From positions 20,769 to 84,768 of the forward strand of contig JAPPLF010000027.1 of the NCBI GenBank assembly GCA_028874215.1: 64,000 bases of DNA, read 5' to 3'. This DNA comes from Acidobacteriota bacterium (lineage in GTDB: Bacteria > Acidobacteriota > UBA6911 > RPQK01 > JAJDTT01). This document shows positions 1 through 7,675 of this stretch, one piece after another (position 1 is the stretch's first letter; the number at the start of each line of letters is the position of its first letter). The position numbers were made by a program, and so were the translations under genes. The notes beneath the pieces were generated by a model, which was given only the letters and a program-made list of their open reading frames with translations, was not told the origin of the DNA and did no database searches.

Positions 1-249
1 TTTGAGAACGTACCGTTCCAGGGTCGGCCGCACGCAGACGATGGGTATTCCCTGGCGGCTCAGAAATCGGCAGCCGGGGGGCTTGCCCACGATCTCGTCA
101 TGGTAGACGTGTCCGGTATGGGAGTGGTGGAAGAGGCCTCCCGGGCGCAGTTGAAACATGTGGCGCTTGTTCTTGGGTCCGATGAGCAGAACCAGTTCAC
201 CCTCCCGAAGGGGGGCCCGCTGCAGCGTCGATGTGGGGTCCGAGGCCAT
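1..249 (-). CDS. trmI: tRNA (adenine-58-N1)-methyltransferase TrmI, N-terminal part (runs off left edge)
   Basis: The minus-strand frame opens at ATG 249 and stays open for 83 codons to the window edge. It reads like the N-terminal beta domain of TrmI: a short lead, then REGELVLLIGPKNKRHMFQL, a PGG turn, and GHVYHDEIVGKPPG, which matches the family block around H-D-E-I-G-x-P. The protein methylates N1 of A58 in the tRNA T-loop using SAM. The catalytic Rossmann domain lies outside the window. The gene is divergent from the peptidase at 418. The partial length is the main limit on confidence. Confidence 0.75.
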   Translation of the reverse strand, partial: MASDPTSTLQRAPLREGELVLLIGPKNKRHMFQLRPGGLFHHSHTGHVYHDEIVGKPPGCRFLSRQGIPIVCVRPTLERYVLK

Positions 250-292
250 CCCGGCAGAATAGTCACCCCTCTTTTCGGGTGTCAAACAGGAG

Positions 293-322
293 GGGGGACA
301 TTCTTGTCCCCCATTCTTTTTT
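293..322. repeat. GGGGGACA hairpin with T-rich tail, REP-like
   Basis: A perfect 8-bp stem (293-300 with 305-312) closes a 4-base TTCT loop and is followed by ATTCTTTTTT. It could act as a plus-strand terminator, but it sits between divergent starts, where a terminator is unexpected. The same core recurs at 25195-25212 and, damaged, near 3878-3902. A dispersed repeat is therefore the better reading. Confidence 0.55.
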
Positions 323-417
323 CCCCACGCTCCCTGGAATCTGGGGCCCGCGACACGCGACGAAAGAGGGCAACCACAAATGGTGCCCCTATTGGCAGGG
401 ACTGATATTGTAGCCCC

Positions 418-3393
418 ATGAGAGACGGGTCACCCGCTGCGCGTCCCGGGTCATCTTCCACCCTGCTGGCGGCCTTGGTCTTGGCGGCCATCTCGGGCAT
501 CCAGGGATTCAGTCGACAACCGGCCCCTGAACCCAGATCTTCTTCGGGCGAAGGAGAGCCGCTGCTCTCCGAGATCCGGCAACTCACGTTCGAAGGCCGG
601 CGTTCCGGAGAAGGATATTTCAGTCCGGACGGCTCCCTTTTCATCTTCCAGAGCGAGCGCGAGGAGGAAAACCCGTTCTTCCAGATCTACTTGATGGACC
701 TGGTCCGGAGAGAGGTGAGCCGGCTTTCTCCCGGCCACGGCAAGACCACCTGCGGCTGGATTCATCCGTCGGGCGGCCAGGTCCTCTTCGCTTCGACCCA
801 CCATGATCCCGAATCCGGCCGGAAGCAACGGGAGGAATTCGAGCGCCGGGCTTCGGGACGAACCCGCCGGTACACGTGGGACTTCGATCCCGAATATGAG
901 ATCTACGGGCTCTCGCTGGAAACGGAGACCTTTCGCAACCTCACCAACAAGTTGGGATATGACGCCGAAGCCTCCTGGTCTCCGGAAGGCGGACGGATCG
1001 TGTTCGCCTCGAACCGGTTGGCCTACGAAGGCGGTCTGACTCCGGAGCAGGTGAAGTCGCGGGACGGGGACCCTTCGTCCTTCCTGGATCTCTACTCCAT
1101 GAATTCGGACGGAACCGACGTTCTCCGGCTGACCGCCTCACCGGGATATGACGGCGGTCCCTTCTTCAGCCCCTCCGGCCGGACGATCTGCTGGCGGAGG
1201 TTCACCGAGGACGGAATGGTGGCCGAGATCTTCCTGATGGACGCGAACGGAGACCGCCAGCGGCCTGTGACGCGACTGGGGAAGATGTCCTGGGCGCCCT
1301 TTTTCCATCCTTCCGGAGACTACCTGGTCTTCACCACCAACCTTCATGGCCTGGACAACTTCGAGCTCTACCTGGTGTCCGCCGAGGGTCGCTCCGAACC
1401 GGTCCGCGTCACCCGGACCCCCGGATTCGATGGTCTGCCCGTCTTCGCGCCGGACGGCAAGACGCTGACCTGGACCTCCAACCGGACTCCCGGGAAGACC
1501 TCCCAGATATTCCTGGCCGGCTGGGACGACCGTGAGGCGAGACGCCTGTTGGGACTCTCCGCGCCGGAAGGGCAGGTGGCCGCCGATCCCGGACCGGAGA
1601 TTCCGAGCGCGTCCCGGATCCGCGATCAGGACCTTCGCCGCCACGTGAACCGTTTGGCTTCCGAGGAGATGGAGGGGCGAATGACCGGGACCCGGGGAGA
1701 GCTTCTGGCCACCGCGTACGCCGCTTCGGTCCTGTCTCGCCTGGGATTGGAGCCGGCTGGAGACGACGGATCCTACTTCCAGTCCTTCCCCTTCACGGCG
1801 GGAGTCTCCCTGGGCACCGGGAACCGGTTGGAGATCGTGAGTGGAGGCGAGAAGAAGCCGTTGCGCGTGGACCACGACTGGAGGCCGTTGTCCTTCTCGG
1901 CCGCGGGATCTTTCGGAGCCTCGCCGGTGGTCTTCGCCGGGTATGGAATCGTGGCGCCGGAATTGGAGGACAACGCCGGTTACGATTCGTACGCTCACCT
2001 GGACGTGGCCGGCAAGTGGGTCATGGTGTTGCGCTATTACCCGGAAGAGGTGTCTCCCCAACGGCGGCGGCATCTGGCCCGCTATGGAAGCCTTCGCTAC
2101 AAGGCCATGCAGGCCCTGGACCGGGGGGCCAAGGGACTCCTCATCGCCAGCGGTCCCGCTTCCAAGGTCCGGCGGGAGCTGATCCCGTTGAGGCTGGACG
2201 GGTCGGTCACGGACGGGCGCCTTCCCGTCATCTCCCTCACCGACCGGGCCGCCGGAATTCTCCTGGAGTCCGACGGCCGGACGCTGCAAGAGCTTCAGTT
2301 GGGACTGGATTCCGGGGAACTGCAGATGGGGTTTGTGCTGCCCGGTGTCGAGATGGCTTCCAACGTCGCTCTGAACACGGAAGAGAGGACGGGCCGCAAC
2401 GTTCTGGGGTTGCTGCAGGCGGAGCCCGGCAAGGCCGCGAACGGAGTGCTGGTGGTCGGAGCCCACGTGGACCATTTGGGCTCGGGGGCCACCGCTTCGT
2501 CGCTGGCCCGGTCAGACCAGGAGGGTGGAATCCACTACGGGGCCGACGACAACGCGTCCGGGGTCGCCGCCGTTCTGGAGATGGCGGAGCATCTCGTGGA
2601 CCTCCGGGACCAGGGGGGCCTTCCGCCGGGACGAGACGTGCTGTTCGCGCTCTGGTCCGGGGAGGAGCTGGGTCTCCTGGGCTCGAACCATTTCATGAAG
2701 AGTTACGGATCGGACCAGGAGGGTGGGTCCGAAAACGACCTGTTGGCCTATCTGAATCTGGACATGGTGGGGCGGTTGAGACATTCCCTGGTGGTGCAGG
2801 GCGTCGGTTCGAGCTCCGTCTGGCCCGCGGCCATCGAGCGGGCCAATCTGAATCTCGGCCTGCCCATCGTGATGCAGCCCGAGAGCCATCTGCCCACCGA
2901 CGCCACCTCCTTCTACGTCAAACAGGTCCCGATCCTGAGTCTCTTCACCGGTTCCCACGAGGACTACCACACGCCCGGAGACCGCCCCGAAAAACTCAAC
3001 TACCAGGGGACGCGGAAGATTGCGTCATTCCTGAGCCGGATTGCCGTCCAGCTCCTGGAGGACCCCGATCGTCCCGATTACAAGGAAATGAGCGACCCCA
3101 GGAGGCGAGGGGCCAGGACCGGACTGAGAGCCTACCTGGGTACGATCCCCGATTACGCCCAGGGCGAGAATGAGGGTCTCAGCCTCTCGGGGGTTGCACC
3201 CGGAGGGCCCGCCGAAAAGGCGGGGGTCCGGGCGGGAGACGTGGTCGTGCGCCTGGCCGAACGCGAGATCAGGGATATCTACGACTACACCTACGCCATC
3301 GATTTTCTGGAGATCGGCTCTCCGACCGATATTGTCGTTCGGCGAGAGGGAGAGCGGGTCACCTTGACCATCGTCCCGGCTTCCAGGGAATGA
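418..3393 (+). CDS. Exported TolB-propeller / M28 aminopeptidase / PDZ fusion protein
   Basis: This 991-residue protein begins with a hydrophobic export signal (about residues 12-30). Next come WD40-like PD40/TolB repeats (about 45-385, e.g. FSPDGSLFIFQSE and FAPDGKTLTWTSN), then a PA-like insertion and an M28 zinc-peptidase domain. The expected M28 metal and catalytic residues are visible: H683 in GAHVDH, D710 in GADDNASG, E749/E750 in GEELG, the Asp of NLDMVG, and H851 in DYHTPGD. A PDZ domain occupies about 915-988. The likely role is periplasmic or extracellular cleavage of N-terminal residues from peptides. TolB-M28 fusions occur in Acidobacteria and Bacteroidetes. The gene appears monocistronic. 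Confidence 0.85.
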   Translation: MRDGSPAARPGSSSTLLAALVLAAISGIQGFSRQPAPEPRSSSGEGEPLLSEIRQLTFEGRRSGEGYFSPDGSLFIFQSEREEENPFFQIYLMDLVRREVSRLSPGHGKTTCGWIHPSGGQVLFASTHHDPESGRKQREEFERRASGRTRRYTWDFDPEYEIYGLSLETETFRNLTNKLGYDAEASWSPEGGRIVFASNRLAYEGGLTPEQVKSRDGDPSSFLDLYSMNSDGTDVLRLTASPGYDGGPFFSPSGRTICWRRFTEDGMVAEIFLMDANGDRQRPVTRLGKMSWAPFFHPSGDYLVFTTNLHGLDNFELYLVSAEGRSEPVRVTRTPGFDGLPVFAPDGKTLTWTSNRTPGKTSQIFLAGWDDREARRLLGLSAPEGQVAADPGPEIPSASRIRDQDLRRHVNRLASEEMEGRMTGTRGELLATAYAASVLSRLGLEPAGDDGSYFQSFPFTAGVSLGTGNRLEIVSGGEKKPLRVDHDWRPLSFSAAGSFGASPVVFAGYGIVAPELEDNAGYDSYAHLDVAGKWVMVLRYYPEEVSPQRRRHLARYGSLRYKAMQALDRGAKGLLIASGPASKVRRELIPLRLDGSVTDGRLPVISLTDRAAGILLESDGRTLQELQLGLDSGELQMGFVLPGVEMASNVALNTEERTGRNVLGLLQAEPGKAANGVLVVGAHVDHLGSGATASSLARSDQEGGIHYGADDNASGVAAVLEMAEHLVDLRDQGGLPPGRDVLFALWSGEELGLLGSNHFMKSYGSDQEGGSENDLLAYLNLDMVGRLRHSLVVQGVGSSSVWPAAIERANLNLGLPIVMQPESHLPTDATSFYVKQVPILSLFTGSHEDYHTPGDRPEKLNYQGTRKIASFLSRIAVQLLEDPDRPDYKEMSDPRRRGARTGLRAYLGTIPDYAQGENEGLSLSGVAPGGPAEKAGVRAGDVVVRLAEREIRDIYDYTYAIDFLEIGSPTDIVVRREGERVTLTIVPASRE

Positions 3394-3515
3394 GGGAAGA
3401 AGAGGATACGGCGTCCGCTTTTTCCACGGTCTGCCAGCTTTCGGAACCTCCCGCTCCGGGACCCGGTTCAGTTTTTTCTTAGGAAATCCATGAACTTGTG
3501 TTATGATCGCTGACC

Positions 3516-3812
3516 GTGCGGATGAGGGGCATCGGTCGAAACACCGAGACGCGTCAAAAGGTAGATTTCAGGTCCGAGCGAAACTTAGCTGTTGCCATCT
3601 TGAGACAGGCGTGGCACGAAGCCGTCATCGACCTGCGGATCGTCAAGGAAAACTCCCGCAAAGACTATCGCCTGCTCAAGAAGAAGGCCATCGAGTGGAT
3701 CGTCAGCGACGAAGACGGCTTCCCCTATTGGTGCAAGCTGGCTGACGCCGACCACAGCGCTATCCGACAGCGCCTGCAGGAGCGGCTGAACCAACAGTAC
3801 AACTGTCAGTAG
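3516..3812 (+). CDS. Small hypothetical protein (98 aa), phage/plasmid-like C-terminal motif
   Basis: A GTG start at 3516 (or ATG at 3522) gives a basic, helical 98-residue protein. Its C-terminal half, with EWIVSDEDGFPYWCKLADAD, resembles a short motif seen in small phage and plasmid proteins in which an acidic/aromatic stretch is followed by a C-x-LA-x-D/L segment. That likeness is recalled, not computed. No Shine-Dalgarno sequence is obvious. The gene stands alone between the peptidase and tRNA-Asp, a position where small mobile remnants are often found. Function unknown. Confidence 0.5.
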   Translation: MRMRGIGRNTETRQKVDFRSERNLAVAILRQAWHEAVIDLRIVKENSRKDYRLLKKKAIEWIVSDEDGFPYWCKLADADHSAIRQRLQERLNQQYNCQ

Positions 3813-3877
3813 GCGCTTTCAGAGCTGTCGACGGAATCGCGGACCGGCTGCCAAATCCAAGAACCCGTCTATTCCAG

Positions 3878-3902
3878 GAGAGGGAAAATACCTGTCCCCC
3901 TC
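3878..3902. repeat. Degenerate copy of the GGGGACA hairpin repeat
   Basis: The right arm CCTGTCCCCCTC is intact and resembles the other copies, while the left arm (GAGAGGGAAAATA) is mutated. It lies in the 215-base gap between the small gene and tRNA-Asp, which otherwise shows no gene. Confidence 0.35.
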
Positions 3903-4027
3903 TTCATCGCTCACCCTGCGTCTTGCCCCCGCCACCATCGTGCCTTGCCAATACCTCTTCATTCACTCCTCGTCCGTCCTCGTTGCCTGACGGAAGGGGA
4001 ATGAATATAATGGCCGTTCGGCCGAGC

Positions 4028-4105
4028 GGGGCCGTAGTTCAGCTTGGTTAGAACGCCGGCCTGTCACGCCGGAGGTCGCGAGTTCGAGTCTCGTCGGTCC
4101 CGCCA
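4028..4105 (+). tRNA. tRNA-Asp (GTC), CCA encoded
   Basis: The cloverleaf can be drawn by hand. The acceptor pairs GGGGCCG with CGGTCCC, and the D arm is GTTC/GAAC. The anticodon stem CCGGC/GCCGG holds the loop CTGTCAC with anticodon GTC. The T arm is GCGAG/CTCGT around TTCGAGT. Discriminator G and an encoded CCA follow (4103-4105). Confidence 0.95.
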
Positions 4106-4141
4106 ATCCCGTCACCTTTCCCCGTGAATCCGGCGGCGAGC

Positions 4142-5500
4142 ATGGGGCAACCCGTCCAGTCTCCCACCCGAGTCCGTTGGCTGGTCTTCGGCTTGGCGTG
4201 CGCCTCGTCGTGGATGCTCTACCTGCACCGGTACACCTGGAATTTCATCGGACCCGAGTTGGAGCGGACCCATGGCCTCTCCAAGGCGGAGCTGGGCACG
4301 CTCTTCTCCTTCTTCATGCCACCCTACGGAATCTTCCAGATTCCCAGCGGGATCCTGAGCGACCTGGTCGGCCCCCACCTCTTCCTGGGGTTGATCATGA
4401 TCCTCTGGTCGCTGTCGCTTCCCCTGCATGCCGCAGCCGGCAGCTTCGCATCGCTGGCCGTGGTCCGGGTTCTCTTCGGCGCCTTCCAGGCGGGCTGCTA
4501 TCCCAACCTGACCAAGGTCACCCAGGTCTGGTTCCCCCGGAGCCGGCGCACCGTGGTCCAGGGTTGGGTGGCCACATTCTTCGGCCGGGGCGGCGCGGCC
4601 ATGTCTCCCATCCTCTTCGGCACCCTGTTCATGGGCTACTGCGGCTTCTCGTGGCAAACCGCGTTGGTGTTGTTGGGAGGAGGAGGGGTCTTTCTGGGCG
4701 TCCTCTTCCTGCACCAGTTTCGCAATTCACCGGAAGTGGACCCCAGGACCAACCAGGCCGAGCGGGACCTGATCCGGGAGGGATCGCCGAAAACGAAGTC
4801 CGGGGGTTCCCGCGTTCTCCCCTGGCGCCGGGCCGCCCGCAATCGGAGCATGCGCTATTTCATCCTGGGCCAGATCGCGAGCGCGGCCGCCGACACCATC
4901 TACGTTTCCTTCATGGGCGACTATTTCCTGAACGCCAAAGGTGTCGAGATGATCCAGGCGGGCGTGCTGGTGAGCCTGCCCCTGTGGGGAGGAGCCGTGG
5001 GAGGCATGGTGGGAGGTTACTGCAACGACTGGGCGATCCAATGGAGCGGAAGCCGGCGTTGGGGCCGGAGCGTCATCGGTTTCACCGGCAAGTTCGTGGC
5101 CTGCCTGCTGATGCTCGTGACCATCCGCCAGGAGAGCGCGGTGGCGGCCGGGATCTCCCTGTTCGCGGTCAAATTCTTCACCGACTGGAGCCAACCGACG
5201 GTGTGGGGAACCTGCACCGATCTGGGGGGAAGGTATTCGGCGACTCTTTTCGGGATCGTCAACACGTCTGCCAGTGCGGGGGGCGTTCTCGCCCCGCCAC
5301 TGTTCGGTTTGATCCTGGACTACAATACGGCCCGGCTATGGGTGGACGGCGCCTGGGTCCAGACCACCAATTACAACCCCCTGTTTGTCGTCGTCGCCGC
5401 CATGTATCTGGTCAGCGCGGTGACCTGGTTCTTCATCGACTGCACAGAATCCGTGGAAAGCGAGCTCGAGCCGGAGCAGAAGGCCACACCGCCAAGATAG
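4142..5500 (+). CDS. MFS permease, organophosphate/anion:H+ symporter (ACS) type
   Basis: This 452-residue polytopic membrane protein has about 12 hydrophobic segments. The first contains LVFGLACASSWMLYLHRYTW, followed by the MFS loop after TM2 (GILSDLVGPHLF) and the conserved R near TM4 (VVRVLFGAFQAGCYPNLTKV). The Y-x-N-L/F-x-K-V block and the arginine-containing TM1 are typical of GlpT/ExuT-like transporters for organic anions or sugar acids. An upstream GTG at 4124 would add six residues. It begins 36 bases after tRNA-Asp. The substrate cannot be read from sequence. Confidence 0.8.
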   Translation: MGQPVQSPTRVRWLVFGLACASSWMLYLHRYTWNFIGPELERTHGLSKAELGTLFSFFMPPYGIFQIPSGILSDLVGPHLFLGLIMILWSLSLPLHAAAGSFASLAVVRVLFGAFQAGCYPNLTKVTQVWFPRSRRTVVQGWVATFFGRGGAAMSPILFGTLFMGYCGFSWQTALVLLGGGGVFLGVLFLHQFRNSPEVDPRTNQAERDLIREGSPKTKSGGSRVLPWRRAARNRSMRYFILGQIASAAADTIYVSFMGDYFLNAKGVEMIQAGVLVSLPLWGGAVGGMVGGYCNDWAIQWSGSRRWGRSVIGFTGKFVACLLMLVTIRQESAVAAGISLFAVKFFTDWSQPTVWGTCTDLGGRYSATLFGIVNTSASAGGVLAPPLFGLILDYNTARLWVDGAWVQTTNYNPLFVVVAAMYLVSAVTWFFIDCTESVESELEPEQKATPPR

Positions 5501-5510
5501 AGGGGGGCGG

Positions 5511-6491
5511 TCAGAGCTCGGCCCAGATCCCGAATTCTTCCTCGGCGGCCAGATCGTAGATGCGGCGGGCGACGGCCGCGTCCTGGATGGCCATTCCGGT
5601 CCCGTCGAAGAGGGTGATCTCGTCGTCGGACGTGCGGCCCTCAACGGTGCCGTTGATCACCTGGCCCAGAGTTCCCCGGATGTCGTCCCGGTCGATATGG
5701 CCCTTCTCCAGCGGCTCCGAGACCTCGCCCAGATGGCAGATCTGCTCGATGTGGTCGCCGAAGATGGTGCATCGCGTATGCACTCCATTGGCCAATTCCT
5801 GTTTCCAGGCCTGATCGGCCCCCATGCAGGAGAAGTGCATCCCGGGCCGTAACCAGTCCTTCTGAACGATAGGGACGGTCGTATTGGTGCAGGTGATGAT
5901 GACGTCGCTGTTCACGACCAGATCCTGCGGGAGGCGGACCGGCTCCACCGGTCGGCCAAGTTCCTCGGAGAGCTCGGCAACGTAGCTTTCCAGGGCTTTG
6001 GGAAAGGAGTCGTAGACCCGGATCTCCTCAAAGGACCGGACCTGGACGGCGGCTCTCAGGGCGTGCCTTCCCTGATATCCGGCTCCCAGGATTCCCAGCG
6101 TCCGAACGTCGTTCCGGGCCAGGTGCTTGACGGCCACCGCCGCCGAGGCTCCGGTTCTGAGCCCGGTCACCCAGGACCCGTCCATCAGGGCCAGAGGCTT
6201 TCCAGTGTCGGGATCGAACAGCGAGATCTGGGAAAGGATGTTGGGCAGGTTCCGCTTCGGGTTCTCCTCCCGGCCCTGTCCCAGCTTCATGGCCAGCACG
6301 TCCAGGTCCGGGAGCATGCTGGCCATGCAGGCGCTGATGCCGCCCGGGACCTGGAAGATGAGTTTCTTGGGAAGGATGTCGTTTCCCTTCTCATGATTGG
6401 CGAAGGCCTGTTCGACCATGTCGATGGCCTCTTGGATGCTGAATCGTGTGATGATCTCCTTCTGGCTGATGATCAGAATCGGGTAAGCCAC
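5511..6491 (-). CDS. Ornithine cyclodeaminase / mu-crystallin family protein
   Basis: A 326-residue protein begins at GTG 6491 behind a good CAGGAGG ribosome site; longer in-frame extensions lack this. The Rossmann motif ILGAGYQGRHALRA marks the NAD(P)-binding domain. RTGASAAVAVKHLARND and the DGTGMAIQD block are family signatures. Members catalyse NAD-dependent deamination or cyclisation of amino acids or reduce ketimines, and the exact substrate is uncertain. The start overlaps the end of the aminotransferase by 19 bases, so the two are translationally coupled and probably work in one amino-acid pathway. Confidence 0.85.
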   Translation of the reverse strand: MAYPILIISQKEIITRFSIQEAIDMVEQAFANHEKGNDILPKKLIFQVPGGISACMASMLPDLDVLAMKLGQGREENPKRNLPNILSQISLFDPDTGKPLALMDGSWVTGLRTGASAAVAVKHLARNDVRTLGILGAGYQGRHALRAAVQVRSFEEIRVYDSFPKALESYVAELSEELGRPVEPVRLPQDLVVNSDVIITCTNTTVPIVQKDWLRPGMHFSCMGADQAWKQELANGVHTRCTIFGDHIEQICHLGEVSEPLEKGHIDRDDIRGTLGQVINGTVEGRTSDDEITLFDGTGMAIQDAAVARRIYDLAAEEEFGIWAEL

Positions 6492-7624
6492 TGTCGTATC
6501 CTCCTGAGTCCCTCCCGGATGGTGTCCGGACCCACGGCGTATGAGATTCGAAAAGCCCGGCGGCAAGAATCGCCGAAGCCGGTTCCGGGAATGCAACAGA
6601 CTCGCGCCTCCTCCAGGAGGCGCAGGCAAAACGTATCCGCATCCAGGTCCAGATCGTACCTGGGAAAGATGTAGAAGGCCCCTCCGGGGGTGTAACTGGA
6701 GAGATGCGGGATGTCTCGAAGCAGATCCAGGGCCAGATTGCGCCGCTCCCGGTACTCGGAAACCATGGGGGAAATGAAGCTCTGATCTCCGGTCAGAGCC
6801 TCGATTCCGGCCCACTGGCCCGGAGTGTTGGCCACGGTTGTGGTAAAGGTGTGGAGCTTCTGCAGGAGCCGCCAATTGGAATTTCCGGTCACCACCCAGC
6901 CGACCCGGATGCCGGTCATGGCGTAGGTCTTGGACAGGCTGTGGAACACGAACAGACGGTTCCGGTCGGGCTCCAGCGTGAGCATGGAGGGGTAGTTTCC
7001 CTCGTGGTCGTAAACCAACTGCTCATAGACTTCGTCGGAACCCAGCAGCAGGCCATGCCTCCGCGCCACCGCGGCCAGCTCCCGGAGTACCTCCACCGGA
7101 TAAGTCGACCCGGTCGGATTGCAGGGGGAGTTGACCAGGATCATCCTGGTTCGGGGAGTGACGGCGGCTTCGACCGCACTGGGATCCGGTATATATCCGT
7201 CTTCGACTCGGGTCACCACGGAGACGGGCACCCCTCCGATCATTTGAATGAACGGAGCGTAGACAACGAAAGCGGGTTCCAGCAGGATGACTTCGTCGCC
7301 GGGACTGATGAAGGCCTGCAGCGTCAGGGTGATGGCCTCCACGGCGCCGTCGGTGACCAGGATCTCTTCGGGATGGACTTGAACGCCCTGGGTTCTCTCA
7401 TAGTAGCCGCCGATGGCCTCCCGGAATTCGGGAACGCCCGAGTCCAGTGCGTAGCGGGTCTTCCCATCGTGAAGGGCCTGCACCATGGCGTCGATGACCG
7501 GACCGGGAGTCGAGAAATCGGGTTGCCCGATGGAGAGATGAACCACGTCTTCCTTCCCCGCAGCCTCGTTGAACATCATGCGGATACTGGAGGGCGGAAG
7601 ATCGACGACACTTCTTCTTGGCAT
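6473..7624 (-). CDS. Pyridoxal-phosphate aminotransferase, class I/II (aspartate aminotransferase-like)
   Basis: The 383-residue protein has the fold-type I landmarks: SIGQPDFSTP near the N terminus, TDGAVEAI, NSPCNPTGS (the Asn that contacts PLP), DEVYEQLVY, and the Schiff-base lysine K232 in HSLSKTYAMTGIRVGW. The C-terminal FRISYA supplies the substrate-carboxylate arginine. It would transfer amino groups between an amino acid and a 2-oxo acid in the cytoplasm. It is the first gene of a two-gene operon with the ornithine cyclodeaminase-like gene and is divergent from the ankyrin gene. Substrate specificity is not decided. Confidence 0.9.
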   Translation of the reverse strand: MPRRSVVDLPPSSIRMMFNEAAGKEDVVHLSIGQPDFSTPGPVIDAMVQALHDGKTRYALDSGVPEFREAIGGYYERTQGVQVHPEEILVTDGAVEAITLTLQAFISPGDEVILLEPAFVVYAPFIQMIGGVPVSVVTRVEDGYIPDPSAVEAAVTPRTRMILVNSPCNPTGSTYPVEVLRELAAVARRHGLLLGSDEVYEQLVYDHEGNYPSMLTLEPDRNRLFVFHSLSKTYAMTGIRVGWVVTGNSNWRLLQKLHTFTTTVANTPGQWAGIEALTGDQSFISPMVSEYRERRNLALDLLRDIPHLSSYTPGGAFYIFPRYDLDLDADTFCLRLLEEARVCCIPGTGFGDSCRRAFRISYAVGPDTIREGLRRIRQWLTRF

Positions 7625-7675
7625 GGGAGCGGTCGCTTAAACTAGACTGGAGTGGGTTTCCAGGGACGAAATTTT

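Noticed and set aside
1138..2475. 445-codon minus-strand open frame
   Set aside because: It lies antisense to the intact TolB/M28 domains, whose catalytic residues are all in the plus frame.
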